Assembly (NCBI GenBank): GCA_016212925.1
Contig: JACRDF010000031.1
Span: 62,001 to 126,000 of the forward strand
DNA length: 64,000 nt
From: Desulfomonile tiedjei
Lineage (GTDB): Bacteria; Desulfobacterota; Desulfomonilia; Desulfomonilales; Desulfomonilaceae
Direction of reading: 5' to 3'
Notes under the pieces: model-generated
What the model saw: only the letters and a program-made list of their open reading frames with translations
What the model was told of the DNA's origin: nothing
Database searches by the model: none
Translations under genes and position numbers: made by a program
Part shown: positions 35,340 through 44,826 of the stretch, piece by piece
Position numbering within the stretch: the stretch's first letter is position 1
Layout: each line of letters begins with the position of its first letter

Positions 35340-35894
35340 TACAGCGGTTCTGGATTCTGGAAATATTCAGAGGACAGGCCCATTCCGCAAGAGGTTCCCC
35401 CTGGCCTAAGCCGCCTAATCCAATCATATCGACCTCGAAAATTACTTCCCAAGCAAATAGGGGCCGTTAGTGCTGTGAGCAACGAGGATATTGGCGGGAA
35501 CACCCGGCCCTACCTTCAGATGACGCGTGTCCCGTAGGGCGGGCTGTGCCCCATATGCGCTAGCTTTAGTGCCTAACCTTTTTCGTCCCAGAGGGACGAG
35601 ACGAAAGTAGCCCGGCGATTCATCGCCGGGAAAGCGGTCAAAAAGACCCGTAGTCCCAGAGGGACGGCCGAAGAAGTTATTGAGGAAGCTTACCGATCGG
35701 TCGTCCCTACCGGGACTAAAGATTTTTTTGATTTGCGCCTGAGCCGGCGATAAATCGCCGGCCTACTCTCAGGTGTTCCTCCGGAACACTGGGGAGGACG
35801 ACCTTTAAGTTAACGCCTATGGGGCTGTGCCCGCCAATTCCTGGATTCGGCTGCCAGCGGCCGCCCTATGGCAAACTATCACGGATACCTTGCG
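35340..35894. other. Repeat-filled intergenic region
   Basis: 555 bases with no gene between convergent units. Holds the REP cluster described at 35584-35762. A T-run after GGGACTAAAGA (35715-35729) could terminate the upstream operon. Confidence 0.6.
35584..35762. repeat. Cluster of REP palindromes in inverted arrangement
   Basis: CGTCCCAGAGGGACG (35584-35598), CCCGGCGA-ttca-TCGCCGGG (35611-35630), GTCCCAGAGGGAC (35653-35665), GTCCCTACCGGGAC (about 35703-35716) and GCCGGCGATAAATCGCCGGC (about 35743-35762). The left AGTAG-CCCGGCGA unit is mirrored by the right GCCGGC-CTACT unit, so this is a paired (BIME-like) array. No spacers, so not CRISPR. Confidence 0.7.
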
Positions 35895-36791
35895 CTAGTT
35901 CTTGGGCCCCGGTGTCGGACCGGCAGGGCCTGCAGGAACCGGGGGAGCCTCCTGAGTGACTTGCACGTTCATCTTTTTCCTCAGTTGCTCGGCCAATTTC
36001 TCATATTGTTCCTGTTGTTTCTGAAATTTGAGCTGCTCCATGATGTAATCCTTGACCTGGTCGAATGAGCTTTCTTGAGCCGGTTTGGTATCTTCAACCA
36101 GCAGGACGTGATACCCAAACTTGGTTTTCACGGGACCGAAGATCTCGCCTTTTTTTGCGGTGAAAGCCACGTCTTCGATTTCTTTAACCAGGCTTCCTTT
36201 GGGCAGCCATTCCAGGTTCCCGCCTTTTACTCGGCTCGGGCAGATGGACACGGTGGACGCTATGTCGGCAAACTTCTCGCCCTTTTTCAGTTTGGCCAGA
36301 ACGTCCTTGGCTTCTTTGTCGGTCTTTACGAGCACGTGGTGAAGGTGGACGCTTTCCGGAGTCGTGTATTGGGCTTTGTTATTCTCATAGAAGGCTTTTG
36401 CGTCGGCATCGGTGGGGACGGGCATGTCCTTCGTCATCTTTTCCAGGTATAAACGAGCCAGAAGGTCTTTCTTCGTGAATTGCAGGAGCCTCGCCGTGTC
36501 AGGGGCCTTGTCGAGTCCTTGCTTTTCGGCTTCAGCAGCAAGGACATATATGTTGACAATGTAATCGAGCGTCTTTTGTCGCCCCTCCGGTGTCCTGTAG
36601 AATTCGCGAAACCTTTCCGGGACGGCATTGGACATTTCGCTCAGGTCCTTTTCGCTCACTGTTTCATTGCCTATTCGTGCGAGAACCTTGTCCTCCCCCG
36701 CGGCGAAAGACTGGGGCAGGACTGCCAGGAAACAGATGAGGAAGAAGGCGCCGCACAAAAGATCCTTGTAAATCCGTAGGTTGGTCTGCAC
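35895..36791 (-). CDS. Periplasmic parvulin-type peptidyl-prolyl isomerase
   Basis: 298 residues from a GTG with GGAG upstream. Signal peptide (to about residue 31), an N-terminal SurA-like chaperone segment (about 35-140), and a parvulin domain (about 140-240) with HLHHVLVKT, GGNLEWLPKGSLVKEIEDVAF, and FGYHVLLVED. A Pro/Gly-rich tail ends the protein. Acts on outer-membrane or secreted proteins, in line with the Bam/Skp genes. PrsA/PpiC-like; exact class not fixed. Own promoter at 36863-36891. Confidence 0.9.
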   Translation of the reverse strand: MQTNLRIYKDLLCGAFFLICFLAVLPQSFAAGEDKVLARIGNETVSEKDLSEMSNAVPERFREFYRTPEGRQKTLDYIVNIYVLAAEAEKQGLDKAPDTARLLQFTKKDLLARLYLEKMTKDMPVPTDADAKAFYENNKAQYTTPESVHLHHVLVKTDKEAKDVLAKLKKGEKFADIASTVSICPSRVKGGNLEWLPKGSLVKEIEDVAFTAKKGEIFGPVKTKFGYHVLLVEDTKPAQESSFDQVKDYIMEQLKFQKQQEQYEKLAEQLRKKMNVQVTQEAPPVPAGPAGPTPGPKN

Positions 36792-36862
36792 TTTGGTCTC
36801 CTTCTGTGTGTTTAGTTGCTAACCCATATTAATTACTATTATAAGCTCTTGTCAGGAACGGA

Positions 36863-36891
36863 TTTATATCATAGGCGATTGATCAAGTCAA
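36863..36891 (-). promoter_or_regulatory. Sigma-70 promoter for the parvulin gene
   Basis: On the minus strand TTGACT, exactly 17 bases, TATAAA. Close to consensus, about 70 bases before the GTG start. A TATAAT about 20 bases further downstream lacks a -35. Confidence 0.7.
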
Positions 36892-36956
36892 ACGTTGCTC
36901 CCCTGATCAAGCCCCTTTCAACGCACTGATTTTCGGCCATAATGCCAAAAAGGGGT

Positions 36957-36985
36957 TGCAAAAAGATGCCGAACAGGACAAAATG
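36957..36985 (+). promoter_or_regulatory. Candidate sigma-70 promoter for the 37128 gene
   Basis: TTGCAA, 17-base spacer, CAAAAT. Divergent from the parvulin promoter. Would give a leader of about 135 bases. Confidence 0.4.
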
Positions 36986-37127
36986 ATCCGATATTAATTA
37001 CTGCCAGGTGCGCATCGATCCTGATACAAGCGACCGGCGCGCTGAACAAGAGACGGCTTTAATGCTTCATGGTGCAAGACAAAAGGTAGATAGAGGGCTA
37101 TGTGTGAGGGACGGCGGGGTCTTTGTG

Positions 37128-37727
37128 ATGCTTCGCGGGTTTCAAATTTGCACTTTGTTCGTCGCGGTTATGGCGGTGGCGTCCTGTGGGACCGGAACGA
37201 ATTCCGGTGGAACAAAGGCCGCTGTCCCGCCGCCTTCGATCCAGGTGGACGAGGTGCCCCAAGGAGTGCGCATAAAGTGGCCCGCAGTAAAGAATGCGCT
37301 TTATTACACCGTTTTTTGGGGCTCGACACCCACTGAGTATAGAAGCTTTGCGAACTCCCCGAACTGCTCTGCGATTATTTCAGGGCTCAACAAAGGTGAG
37401 ATGCATTGTTTCGCCGTGACCTCATGGAACGAGCGCGGGGAAAGCGATTACTCCAAGGAAGCTATTTACGTTTACGACGAGGAACCGGCCCGTTGGCCCG
37501 AACACCTGGCCAAGGGCAAGGAATTGATGGCAAACGGGCTGTATCCTGAAGCACATGCGTACATTTCGGCGGCCATCAGAATGGAGCCTGGGAGAGCGGA
37601 CGCGTACAAATCAAGGGCCTTGCTGTACGAAAAAATGGAGGAACCCACCCTGGCCAAAAAGGATCACGTCCGGGCCGAAAAGCTGTCCAATCGAAAAACC
37701 GCTTCACTTGACTTGAATAAGCAGTAA
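37128..37727 (+). CDS. Lipoprotein with FN3-like and TPR segments
   Basis: About 199 residues from the ATG at 37128; the frame is open 40 codons upstream without protein character. Lipobox VMAVASCG gives a lipid-modified Cys near 19. A fibronectin-III-like domain at about 35-120 (GVRIKWPAVKNALYYTVFWG ... FAVTSWNERGESDYSKEA) and a TPR-like pair of helices at about 125-185 (AHAYISAAIRMEPGRADAYK). Envelope location. Role unknown; no operon partner. Confidence 0.75.
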   Translation: MLRGFQICTLFVAVMAVASCGTGTNSGGTKAAVPPPSIQVDEVPQGVRIKWPAVKNALYYTVFWGSTPTEYRSFANSPNCSAIISGLNKGEMHCFAVTSWNERGESDYSKEAIYVYDEEPARWPEHLAKGKELMANGLYPEAHAYISAAIRMEPGRADAYKSRALLYEKMEEPTLAKKDHVRAEKLSNRKTASLDLNKQ

Positions 37728-38124
37728 TGCGCTGAAGGCTTTTTTTGTGGATTTCGCGAGGCCCCGGAGTGTTTGGAACCGCTCTCTCACTCGCGATTGC
37801 GCGTTTTAGGACAAGCTTGCCCCGAAGTTTAGCTCTGCCGGCCAGTCGGTAACTTACCCCTGGACAAAAAGACAAAACCGGATAAAGTTACGTTACCGGG
37901 TCGTGCCCTTTGCGGCCGACGAGATCTGCCGGAGCAGGCTCGGAACAGGTGTCTCGATGCTACTCTTTGGGATGCGCATTGGTATTGCGAATCGGCATCA
38001 CATGAGTGACGGGTTTTCTACCCCAGGCTTTCCTGGAGTACCCTACTACAGGTCCGGGAAAGACGTAAATGTCTCAGAGTCACTTTTGATCGGTACAACT
38101 GCCATGTGAGCAAAAGGATTCTGA
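37728..38124. other. Intergenic region without a recognised feature
   Basis: 397 bases. A T-run follows the stop codon of the lipoprotein gene (37740-37746) but no clear stem. AAGGA precedes the glycosyltransferase start. Nothing else seen. Confidence 0.5.
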
Positions 38125-39300
38125 ATGTTGATTACTGCTGCCCTTTGGATCGGATTCGTGTTTGTTCTGCTCGTTTTCATAGAACTGATGCGAATGAACG
38201 TCCTCTTATTTCGCGCGCTGGACAATGAGCCGACGTTGCCGGAACAGGTTGGACTCCCGGACAATCCCCACCCGTTAGTTACAATAGTTGTGCCTGCCAA
38301 GGATGAAGTCTCAGGTATCGAGGCGTCTGTTCGATCAATTATCGCTTCTGATTACAGCAACTTGGAAATAGTTCTTGTCAACGACCGCAGCGAAGACGAC
38401 ACACTCCGAATTATGGAACGGTTAGCCCAAGAGGATCAGAGGATAAAGGTTATCTCGATCCACGAATTGCCAAAAGGATGGACCGGCAAGACCCACGCCA
38501 TGTTTAGGGCTGCTCAGGAAGCCTCCGGAGACATCTTTTTGTTCACCGACGCCGACGTCTTTCTTGACCCGAAGGCGATATCCCAAGTGCTCCGGTTTTT
38601 CAAGGCCCAGAAGTTGGACATGTTCAGTTTGCTGCCGGGCTTCGTCAAAAAGGGGTTCAATGAAAACGCAGTGCATCCCCACATGGCATTGGGCATTTCG
38701 TATTTCTATCCTCTGACCGACGTGAACAATCCCGCAAAGGAGGCTGCCTTGGCCTCCGGCTGCTTCATAATGATTACCAGGCAGGGATATGAGAAGCTGG
38801 GGACATGGGAAAGGTTCAGAAACGAGGTAACCGAAGACGTGGCCCTCAGCAAGGCCGCAAAAGCCAACGGGTTGAAATTGATGGTAATGCGAGGCTTCGC
38901 TTTAGTTCGGACCAAGCCGTTTGACAGACTTTCGGATGTGTGCCGATTCTGGAAAAGAACATATTATGGGGGATTGGAGAAGAACGTTGCGAAGATAGCG
39001 CGTCTCACCATGAACTACGCAGTCCTGTCCTTAATGATACTCCTGTTTGCCGTCTCTGCCATCTTTCTGCTCATCGGGAGGAGCGAGCTTCCTGCGGTGG
39101 CGCTGTTCATTGTATCGTTACTGGCTATGGCCGCAGTGATCATACCGTTCAGTATTTTTATCAATCATGAGCAAGGCGACTGGATATACGCCTTGGCTTC
39201 TCCCGTGGGCGTCTTTGTGTGCCTGTTTGTTAGCCTGAGTACCTTGTTTACAGTTCTAACCAACGAAGGCATTCGTTGGAGGGGGTCGACCTACCGGTAA
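38125..39300 (+). CDS. Membrane-bound family 2 glycosyltransferase
   Basis: 391 residues. N-terminal membrane helix (about 3-25), GT-A domain (about 45-270) with VTIVVPAKDEVSGIEASVRS, VNDRSEDDT, the DxD motif FTDADVFLD, the ED pair EVTEDVALS, and a QxxRW-like RFWKRTYYGG. Three or four C-terminal membrane helices follow (about 290-385). Resembles HpnB/CrtQ-type enzymes that glycosylate lipids. Donor and acceptor unknown. Confidence 0.85.
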   Translation: MLITAALWIGFVFVLLVFIELMRMNVLLFRALDNEPTLPEQVGLPDNPHPLVTIVVPAKDEVSGIEASVRSIIASDYSNLEIVLVNDRSEDDTLRIMERLAQEDQRIKVISIHELPKGWTGKTHAMFRAAQEASGDIFLFTDADVFLDPKAISQVLRFFKAQKLDMFSLLPGFVKKGFNENAVHPHMALGISYFYPLTDVNNPAKEAALASGCFIMITRQGYEKLGTWERFRNEVTEDVALSKAAKANGLKLMVMRGFALVRTKPFDRLSDVCRFWKRTYYGGLEKNVAKIARLTMNYAVLSLMILLFAVSAIFLLIGRSELPAVALFIVSLLAMAAVIIPFSIFINHEQGDWIYALASPVGVFVCLFVSLSTLFTVLTNEGIRWRGSTYR

Positions 39301-39430
39301 CCCCGGTGGGTTCTTCTGTAGCGGCTTTTGCGGGGTCTGGACCAGGGGAGAAAAGCATTGACCGTGTGAAGGCTTTCCTGTTATCATGCCATTTGGTTCG
39401 TGCAAGCCGATGATGAAAGGAGATTTGTCG

Positions 39431-40234
39431 ATGGACTTGCCCAGGGTGGGGTCGTATTCACGAGTGCCCATGGCAATAATCATTGTGTTTCTGCTAATTG
39501 TTCCCGTAACATTGTGGGCACAGGATTATAAGGAATTTGTCAGCGACGATTACGGTTTTTCCATGAAGTATCCTGCCACATGGGTGAAAATCGACAAACC
39601 TAAAGGAAACTATTACAAACAGTTTCAAGCCCCTGATCTGACGGATAATTTCAGGGCTTCCATACATGTTGCGGCCCACAAACCCGTAAAGGACCCCATT
39701 AGCGTTTTTCTGCAGGAATTCCGCAACGGGATAAAGGACTTACAGAAAACCGCCGGAGCTGGCAAAGAAAAACAGGAAGTTCGCATTCTTGACGAAGGGG
39801 AGTTTAAGTGCGAGGTCCCTGGAGCGTACTTCTTTTTCATCCAGGCCCTGGAGGACAAGCTCCGGATTTGGTTGGACATAGTAATTGTCTTCTACAAGCA
39901 GGATCAGACACTACTCAGAGTTTCGTGCCTTGCGCCGTCGTCATCTATGGAAAAATTTCAGCAAGTGTTTAATGATGTACTTGTGTCAGTGAAGTTCTCC
40001 GGCGGTGAGGCCGAGGTCGCTCCGCCCCCGAGAACGACTGCGCCCCCGACTGCGCCGGCTCCGCCACAGCCTATGGTCAGGCCAGGTCCTCCGGCTATGG
40101 CGCCTGAACCTGCTCCGGAGGCCAGACCCCAGCCGCCTGCTCGGCAGATGCAGCCCGCGCCGGCTCCTCCTAAACCAGGGCCCAGAGGGCCTTCGCGGGA
40201 GCCTGAAAGACCGGCAACGGGTATAGTCAACTGA
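39431..40234 (+). CDS. Secreted PsbP-like protein with Pro-rich tail
   Basis: 267 residues from the ATG at 39431 (AAGGAG upstream). Signal peptide ending LWAQ. A PsbP/MOG1-like domain at about 30-185 starts with the typical YGFSMKYPATWVKI and ends FQQVFNDVLVSVKF. The tail (about 190-267) is nearly all Pro, Ala, Arg and Gln, likely disordered and cell-wall or surface interacting. Function unknown. Confidence 0.75.
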   Translation: MDLPRVGSYSRVPMAIIIVFLLIVPVTLWAQDYKEFVSDDYGFSMKYPATWVKIDKPKGNYYKQFQAPDLTDNFRASIHVAAHKPVKDPISVFLQEFRNGIKDLQKTAGAGKEKQEVRILDEGEFKCEVPGAYFFFIQALEDKLRIWLDIVIVFYKQDQTLLRVSCLAPSSSMEKFQQVFNDVLVSVKFSGGEAEVAPPPRTTAPPTAPAPPQPMVRPGPPAMAPEPAPEARPQPPARQMQPAPAPPKPGPRGPSREPERPATGIVN

Positions 40235-40282
40235 TCCCGTCCGACTACTTGGAGCGACAATTCCACGCGAGGCAAAACGACG

Positions 40283-42664
40283 ATGAGCCTTCGTCGCGCT
40301 ATAGAACTGTTCCAATCCAATGACAGGTACCGCGAATTTCGCAAGACCTTTTCAGTCCCCGTACCTGCGCCATTGAACCCTGCCTCGCTGCGCGAGAGGG
40401 CTTTGGAATTATGCGAGAACTTCGAGCCCCGAGGTGATCGAAGCGAACTCGCGGCTGCTTTGTCAGACCTTTCAGTATCTTATGAGCCCTCCAAATTCAG
40501 CCAGATTTCGCCTGTGCTGAGTTTCTTGGCGAAGACATTGTTCACGGACATTTCCTCCCCGGTGCCGCAAGGGGTCATTAGGAAAATACAGGGATTTGAC
40601 GGCCCCAAATTCTTTTTTATAGGGCACAGTTCATACTTCGATTATGTGCTTGTCGCACAGCTTCTGCGCGAGCTGGGCCTCTCTGAACCGATCATGCACG
40701 TTTCGGGGAGTGTCACGAAAGGAAAGCCGTCCCAGTGGATAGCGGGCTTTCGGACACTTGCGGTCCCCAAAACTTTTTCGTCAGTGCAGCACCGTGCCTA
40801 CGCCTGGTTTTCCGCTGCCCTTGCCGAGGCCTCAGAAATACAGGCTCTTTTCGCAAGAACAAGCAGATACTCGGTTAGATCGCGGGACGGCATACTGCGT
40901 GAACCCTACGTCCCGCATGGGGTGATATCCGCGGTAAAGGCCACCGGAAGAGTTCTCATCGTGCCGGTTGCCATGTCCTATTCTGCGATTCCCGAAGACA
41001 GCCATCTTACTTCTCCGAAATTCTTTCCTTTCCTCTCCATGCTGCCGCGGGGATGGTTTCACTTGCTCCCGCTTTTGGTGGGCATGGGCAATTCCGACAG
41101 GATCTTGAATCGTTGGGACGCAGTTTTCGGCGAGGTGAGCGTAGATCTTGGGGATCCGTTTGAGTTGGCGGACGACAACTCCCTGACCCTCATGAGGATC
41201 TCGCATCGCGCCATCGAAGAGATCGCACGCAACAAGGTGATTCATCCGAGCCAGATTGTGGCCAAGTCCATGCAGGGCCTTGAACGGGTAGACGTAAAGA
41301 CTCTTCGAAAGAGAGTAGAACACGAAATGGAGGATACCCGATCCTTCTTCAGGGCCAGATATAGAAAAGATCCACCGTTCAATCCGGTGTTGATTTCCGA
41401 CATCCCTGAGGCCGTCCGGATGGGGACCAGGGTCTTGACCAATCGCGGGGCTGTTACGAGATCTCTGTTACGCCGTAGTTTTTCGCCGAAGAATGCGTTT
41501 TTGCTCAGGTTTTATTCTTATCACGCGGACCGGAGAATATATCCTCTCCGGGGCCGAAACGCTATGGCAGTAGTGAATGCGGGGGTTTGGGGGTATACGC
41601 TTGCGCTGCACATTGGCTGGAATTTACTGAAAAAAGAGGAACTTGCCGAGCATTCTCTGGTCCTGTACGATTCGAGGGAAGACCTTATCGAAAAGCTTAC
41701 TGTCGAAGGCAAGCATCCCTGGCACTTCAAAGATATGGACCTGCCACGGTCGGTCCGACCGGAAGCCGATCTAACTGCGGCAGTGGGCGATACTTCACTT
41801 ATATTAATCGTTACCCCCAGCAAGTATTTTCACTCCAACTTAACGAAGATCCTGGAACTCGCGCCGGAAGGAAGTGATCTTGTAATCGCCACCAAAGGCT
41901 TTATTCCGGAGACAGGGCTGCTGCCGTGCCAGACGGCATACAGAGAAATGGAACGGCTCGGAAAGAAGATGAGGCTTTCAGTTCTTTCCGGCGCCAACCT
42001 TGCTCACGAAATAGTGCGCGGCGGCGCGGGAGTGACTCAGATAGCCTGCGAGGAGGCTGAGACCTTCGAGCGCCTCAGACAACTCATTGAGACCCCGCGG
42101 TTTCGGGTGGTGTATTCCGGGGATGTTATCGGAACGTCAATATCAGCGGCATTGAAGAACGTTTACGCCATTGGATTCGGCATGCTGGAGGGATCCAAAA
42201 AAGCGCCGGAAAATTTCCTGGCTACTTATGCCACTCTTGTGACCGCTGAGATACGTCAGTTCGGAATGATTTTGGGGGCTTCGCCGGAAACATTCGACGC
42301 GGAGAGCCAGGTATGGATGGCGGACCTGCTTGCGACCTGCCGAGGAGGCCGCTCCGCGCTCTTCGGCCGGGACTTGGCTGAAATGGACGACAAACAGGGC
42401 AAACTTCGGCCCGCTCGCATTCTCCTCGAACAATATCGGAAAAAGAGGATAGCGGTCGAAGGCTTTGAAGCCACGCGATTCGCTCAGAGGATAGCCTCCC
42501 AACGTGGTTTTCACCCTCCGATCCTGGGGGAAATTTACGCCATTCTCCACGGAGGGAAAGAGTTGGACGTGGACTTTTTCATTGAAAAATGCCTCGATGC
42601 CCTGATTCATCGGATGAGCCATCCGCTCCCATCCACTGTGCGCCCTCGATCCCCGAGATACTGA
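40283..42664 (+). CDS. PlsB-like acyltransferase fused to GpsA-like glycerol-3-phosphate dehydrogenase
   Basis: 793 residues. Acyltransferase half (about 90-330): HX4D motif H115SSYFD, motif II AGFRTLAV, motif III region VRSRDG (199-203) where the usual Glu-Gly of FxEGxRSR is missing, motif IV VPVAMSY (228-233). Dehydrogenase half (about 425-770): Rossmann VVNAGVWGYTLA with Asn for the first Gly, ATKGFIPETG (536-545), SGANLAHEIVRGG, DVIGTSISAALKNVYAIGFG with catalytic-type Lys625, and VEGFEATRFAQ. One chain could make glycerol-3-phosphate from DHAP and acylate it to lysophosphatidate. Order and motifs are seen; coupled activity is inference. Confidence 0.88.
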   Translation: MSLRRAIELFQSNDRYREFRKTFSVPVPAPLNPASLRERALELCENFEPRGDRSELAAALSDLSVSYEPSKFSQISPVLSFLAKTLFTDISSPVPQGVIRKIQGFDGPKFFFIGHSSYFDYVLVAQLLRELGLSEPIMHVSGSVTKGKPSQWIAGFRTLAVPKTFSSVQHRAYAWFSAALAEASEIQALFARTSRYSVRSRDGILREPYVPHGVISAVKATGRVLIVPVAMSYSAIPEDSHLTSPKFFPFLSMLPRGWFHLLPLLVGMGNSDRILNRWDAVFGEVSVDLGDPFELADDNSLTLMRISHRAIEEIARNKVIHPSQIVAKSMQGLERVDVKTLRKRVEHEMEDTRSFFRARYRKDPPFNPVLISDIPEAVRMGTRVLTNRGAVTRSLLRRSFSPKNAFLLRFYSYHADRRIYPLRGRNAMAVVNAGVWGYTLALHIGWNLLKKEELAEHSLVLYDSREDLIEKLTVEGKHPWHFKDMDLPRSVRPEADLTAAVGDTSLILIVTPSKYFHSNLTKILELAPEGSDLVIATKGFIPETGLLPCQTAYREMERLGKKMRLSVLSGANLAHEIVRGGAGVTQIACEEAETFERLRQLIETPRFRVVYSGDVIGTSISAALKNVYAIGFGMLEGSKKAPENFLATYATLVTAEIRQFGMILGASPETFDAESQVWMADLLATCRGGRSALFGRDLAEMDDKQGKLRPARILLEQYRKKRIAVEGFEATRFAQRIASQRGFHPPILGEIYAILHGGKELDVDFFIEKCLDALIHRMSHPLPSTVRPRSPRY

Positions 42665-42733
42665 GCAGTCCGGGAAGCCAACACCGAGCCCAACACTGGA
42701 ATCCTGGCCGGAAGCCTCGGAAAGAAGCCGAGC

Positions 42734-43744
42734 ATGAACAACGATGATTTAGGCCTGATTTCAACCTGCGTCAAAGATCTTCAGCCCGGCACTGCTGTTT
42801 TGCAGTTCTTTGAATTGAGGTCCAAAGATGTTCGCAAGACCCGCAGCGGCCAGGACTATTTGGATTTGACCGTGGGGGACGCGACGGGGACCATATCGTG
42901 CAAGATGTGGTCCGATGCCCTACGAAAATGGGGGCAGGACTTCAACCCGGGGGATTTCGTCAAGATCGAGGGCCGCGTCGAGGCCTACAAGGACCGAAAT
43001 CAGTTGGTGGTTGAAAAGATCCGCCGGGTGGAGCCCTCGGAGATCCCGGACACTGCTTCCCTGATACGTGCGTCGCAGAGTGACCCGGAAGCCCTGCTCG
43101 AAGAGCTGATAGCTCTGGCGCGAACATTGGAGCCGCCCGAATTGAGCGATCTCCTGGAGGAGATCCTGGTAAAGAACGCCGACACTATCAAGACCTTTCC
43201 CGCGGCCAAGATGATACATCATGCTTACCGAGGCGGCTTGATAGAGCACGTTTGCACCGTAACGCGCAAAGTCGAGGCAATACTCGAAATCGAAAAGAAC
43301 ATAAACCGAAGCATTGCGCTGGCAGGGGCAATTCTCCATGACATAGGGAAGATACTGGAACTTAACCCCAGAGCCCAAGGGAGAACTCTGGAGGGGAGGC
43401 TCATAGGACACGTCATACTGGGTGTGGGCCTTGTCCGAGACGCCGCGGCACAAAAGGGCCTTGAGGACCGACCGTGGCTGATGGAACTGGAACACATCAT
43501 CCTGTCTCACCACGGTGAGACACAATTCGGAGCACCGGTCAAACCGCTTACGCGAGAAGCTCTGCTGGTACACTTCATTGACAATCTGGATTCGAAGCTC
43601 AAAATAATGGAGGAAGCTCTGGAGTCTGTGGACTCCGAAGGCTTCACGGCATACAACAAGTGGTTGGAAGGACGCGCCTTCGCAGGAGGCGGCCTTCTTC
43701 CCAAGGAGGATGATGATGTTGGAAATTCAAGAGAGATTGGCTGA
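42734..43744 (+). CDS. YhaM-like 3'-5' exoribonuclease (OB fold plus HD domain)
   Basis: 336 residues. OB-fold nucleic-acid-binding domain at about 15-100 (QDYLDLTVGDATGTISCKMW), HD phosphohydrolase domain at about 150-300 with HHAYRGGLIEHV, LHDIGK, LSHHGE and HFIDNLDSK as metal ligands. This layout is that of YhaM/CBF1. Trims RNA or DNA 3' ends in characterised relatives. Its last 29 bases overlap the prfB start in another frame. Confidence 0.9.
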   Translation: MNNDDLGLISTCVKDLQPGTAVLQFFELRSKDVRKTRSGQDYLDLTVGDATGTISCKMWSDALRKWGQDFNPGDFVKIEGRVEAYKDRNQLVVEKIRRVEPSEIPDTASLIRASQSDPEALLEELIALARTLEPPELSDLLEEILVKNADTIKTFPAAKMIHHAYRGGLIEHVCTVTRKVEAILEIEKNINRSIALAGAILHDIGKILELNPRAQGRTLEGRLIGHVILGVGLVRDAAAQKGLEDRPWLMELEHIILSHHGETQFGAPVKPLTREALLVHFIDNLDSKLKIMEEALESVDSEGFTAYNKWLEGRAFAGGGLLPKEDDDVGNSREIG

Positions 43745-44826
43745 TATACGTCAGAAAAGCACCGAACTTCGAGGTTATCTTTGACCTGGACGCCAAGATA
43801 TCTCGCCTAAACGAACTGGAGAAAAGTCAGGAAAACTCCGAATTCTGGAACGACCCCGAAGCCGCAAAACAACTTCTCAAAGAACAAAAACAGATCTCCA
43901 AGCTGGTTGAGAACTATCTCGGGTTGGATCGGGAATTGGATGACACCGCTGTACTGCTGGAACTCGCACTGGAAGAAGATGACCCCTCCGTGCTCAAGGA
44001 AGTGCAGCAAAAGCTGGATTACATAGAAGAGCATATTCGAGGCTTGGAGATCCAGAGGCTTTTCACCCGCCAGGAAGATACCGGCGATGCCATAGTGGAA
44101 ATCCACGCGGGAGCGGGTGGCACCGAAGCCCAAGACTGGGCGGAAATGCTCTTGAGGATGTATCTGCGCTGGGCGGAACGCGAAGGATACAAAGCGGAAA
44201 TCCTGGACACACTTCCCGGAGAAGAGGCCGGGATAAAGTCAGGTATTTTCTCGATCGAGGGCGACTATTCATACGGCAGGATGAGAGCGGAGATGGGTAT
44301 ACACAGACTCGTCAGGATATCGCCCTTTGACGCCAATTCGCGCAGACACACCTCGTTTGCTTCGGTTTTCGTATATCCTTCCGCGGACGAAGGCGTAGAT
44401 ATTCAGGTTAACGAGACGGACCTGCGCATAGACACTTACCGAGCATCCGGAGCTGGCGGCCAACACGTGAACAAGACCGACTCCGCGGTAAGAATTACAC
44501 ATTTGCCGACAGGAATAGTGGTTCAGTGCCAGAACGAGCGTTCCCAACACAAAAACAAGGCTATGGCAATGAAGATTCTGAGGTCCAGGATCTATGATTT
44601 GGAGTTGCAGAAAAAACAAGCGGAGAAGGACCAGCTCCATAAAGAGAAGAAAGACATAGCCTGGGGCTCACAAATCCGTTCATACGTCCTCCAACCGTAT
44701 CAGATGGTCAAGGACCACAGGACCAATTGTGAAATCGGGAATGTGAACGCTGTCCTGGACGGAGACATCAATCAGCTCATTCAGGATTATCTTCTTTTTC
44801 AAGCCAAGAGTAACGGAGCACCATAA
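43716..44826 (+). CDS. prfB: Peptide chain release factor 2 with programmed +1 frameshift
   Basis: Starts at the ATG at 43716, six bases after AAGGAGG. After 22 codons the frame meets CTT TGA C (TGA at 43782-43784) preceded by an AGG purine tract, the classic autoregulatory RF2 frameshift site. Skipping T43782 continues in the +1 frame from 43783 to 44826, giving about 369 residues. The SPF tripeptide (VRISPFDANS) reads UGA and the GGQ motif (GAGGQHVNKTDSA) triggers hydrolysis. RF2 terminates at UAA/UGA. The stop abuts the iorA start. Confidence 0.96.

Noticed and set aside
35584-35762. Possible CRISPR array
   Set aside because: Palindromes are of two kinds with irregular spacing and inverted order; no constant repeat or unique spacers.
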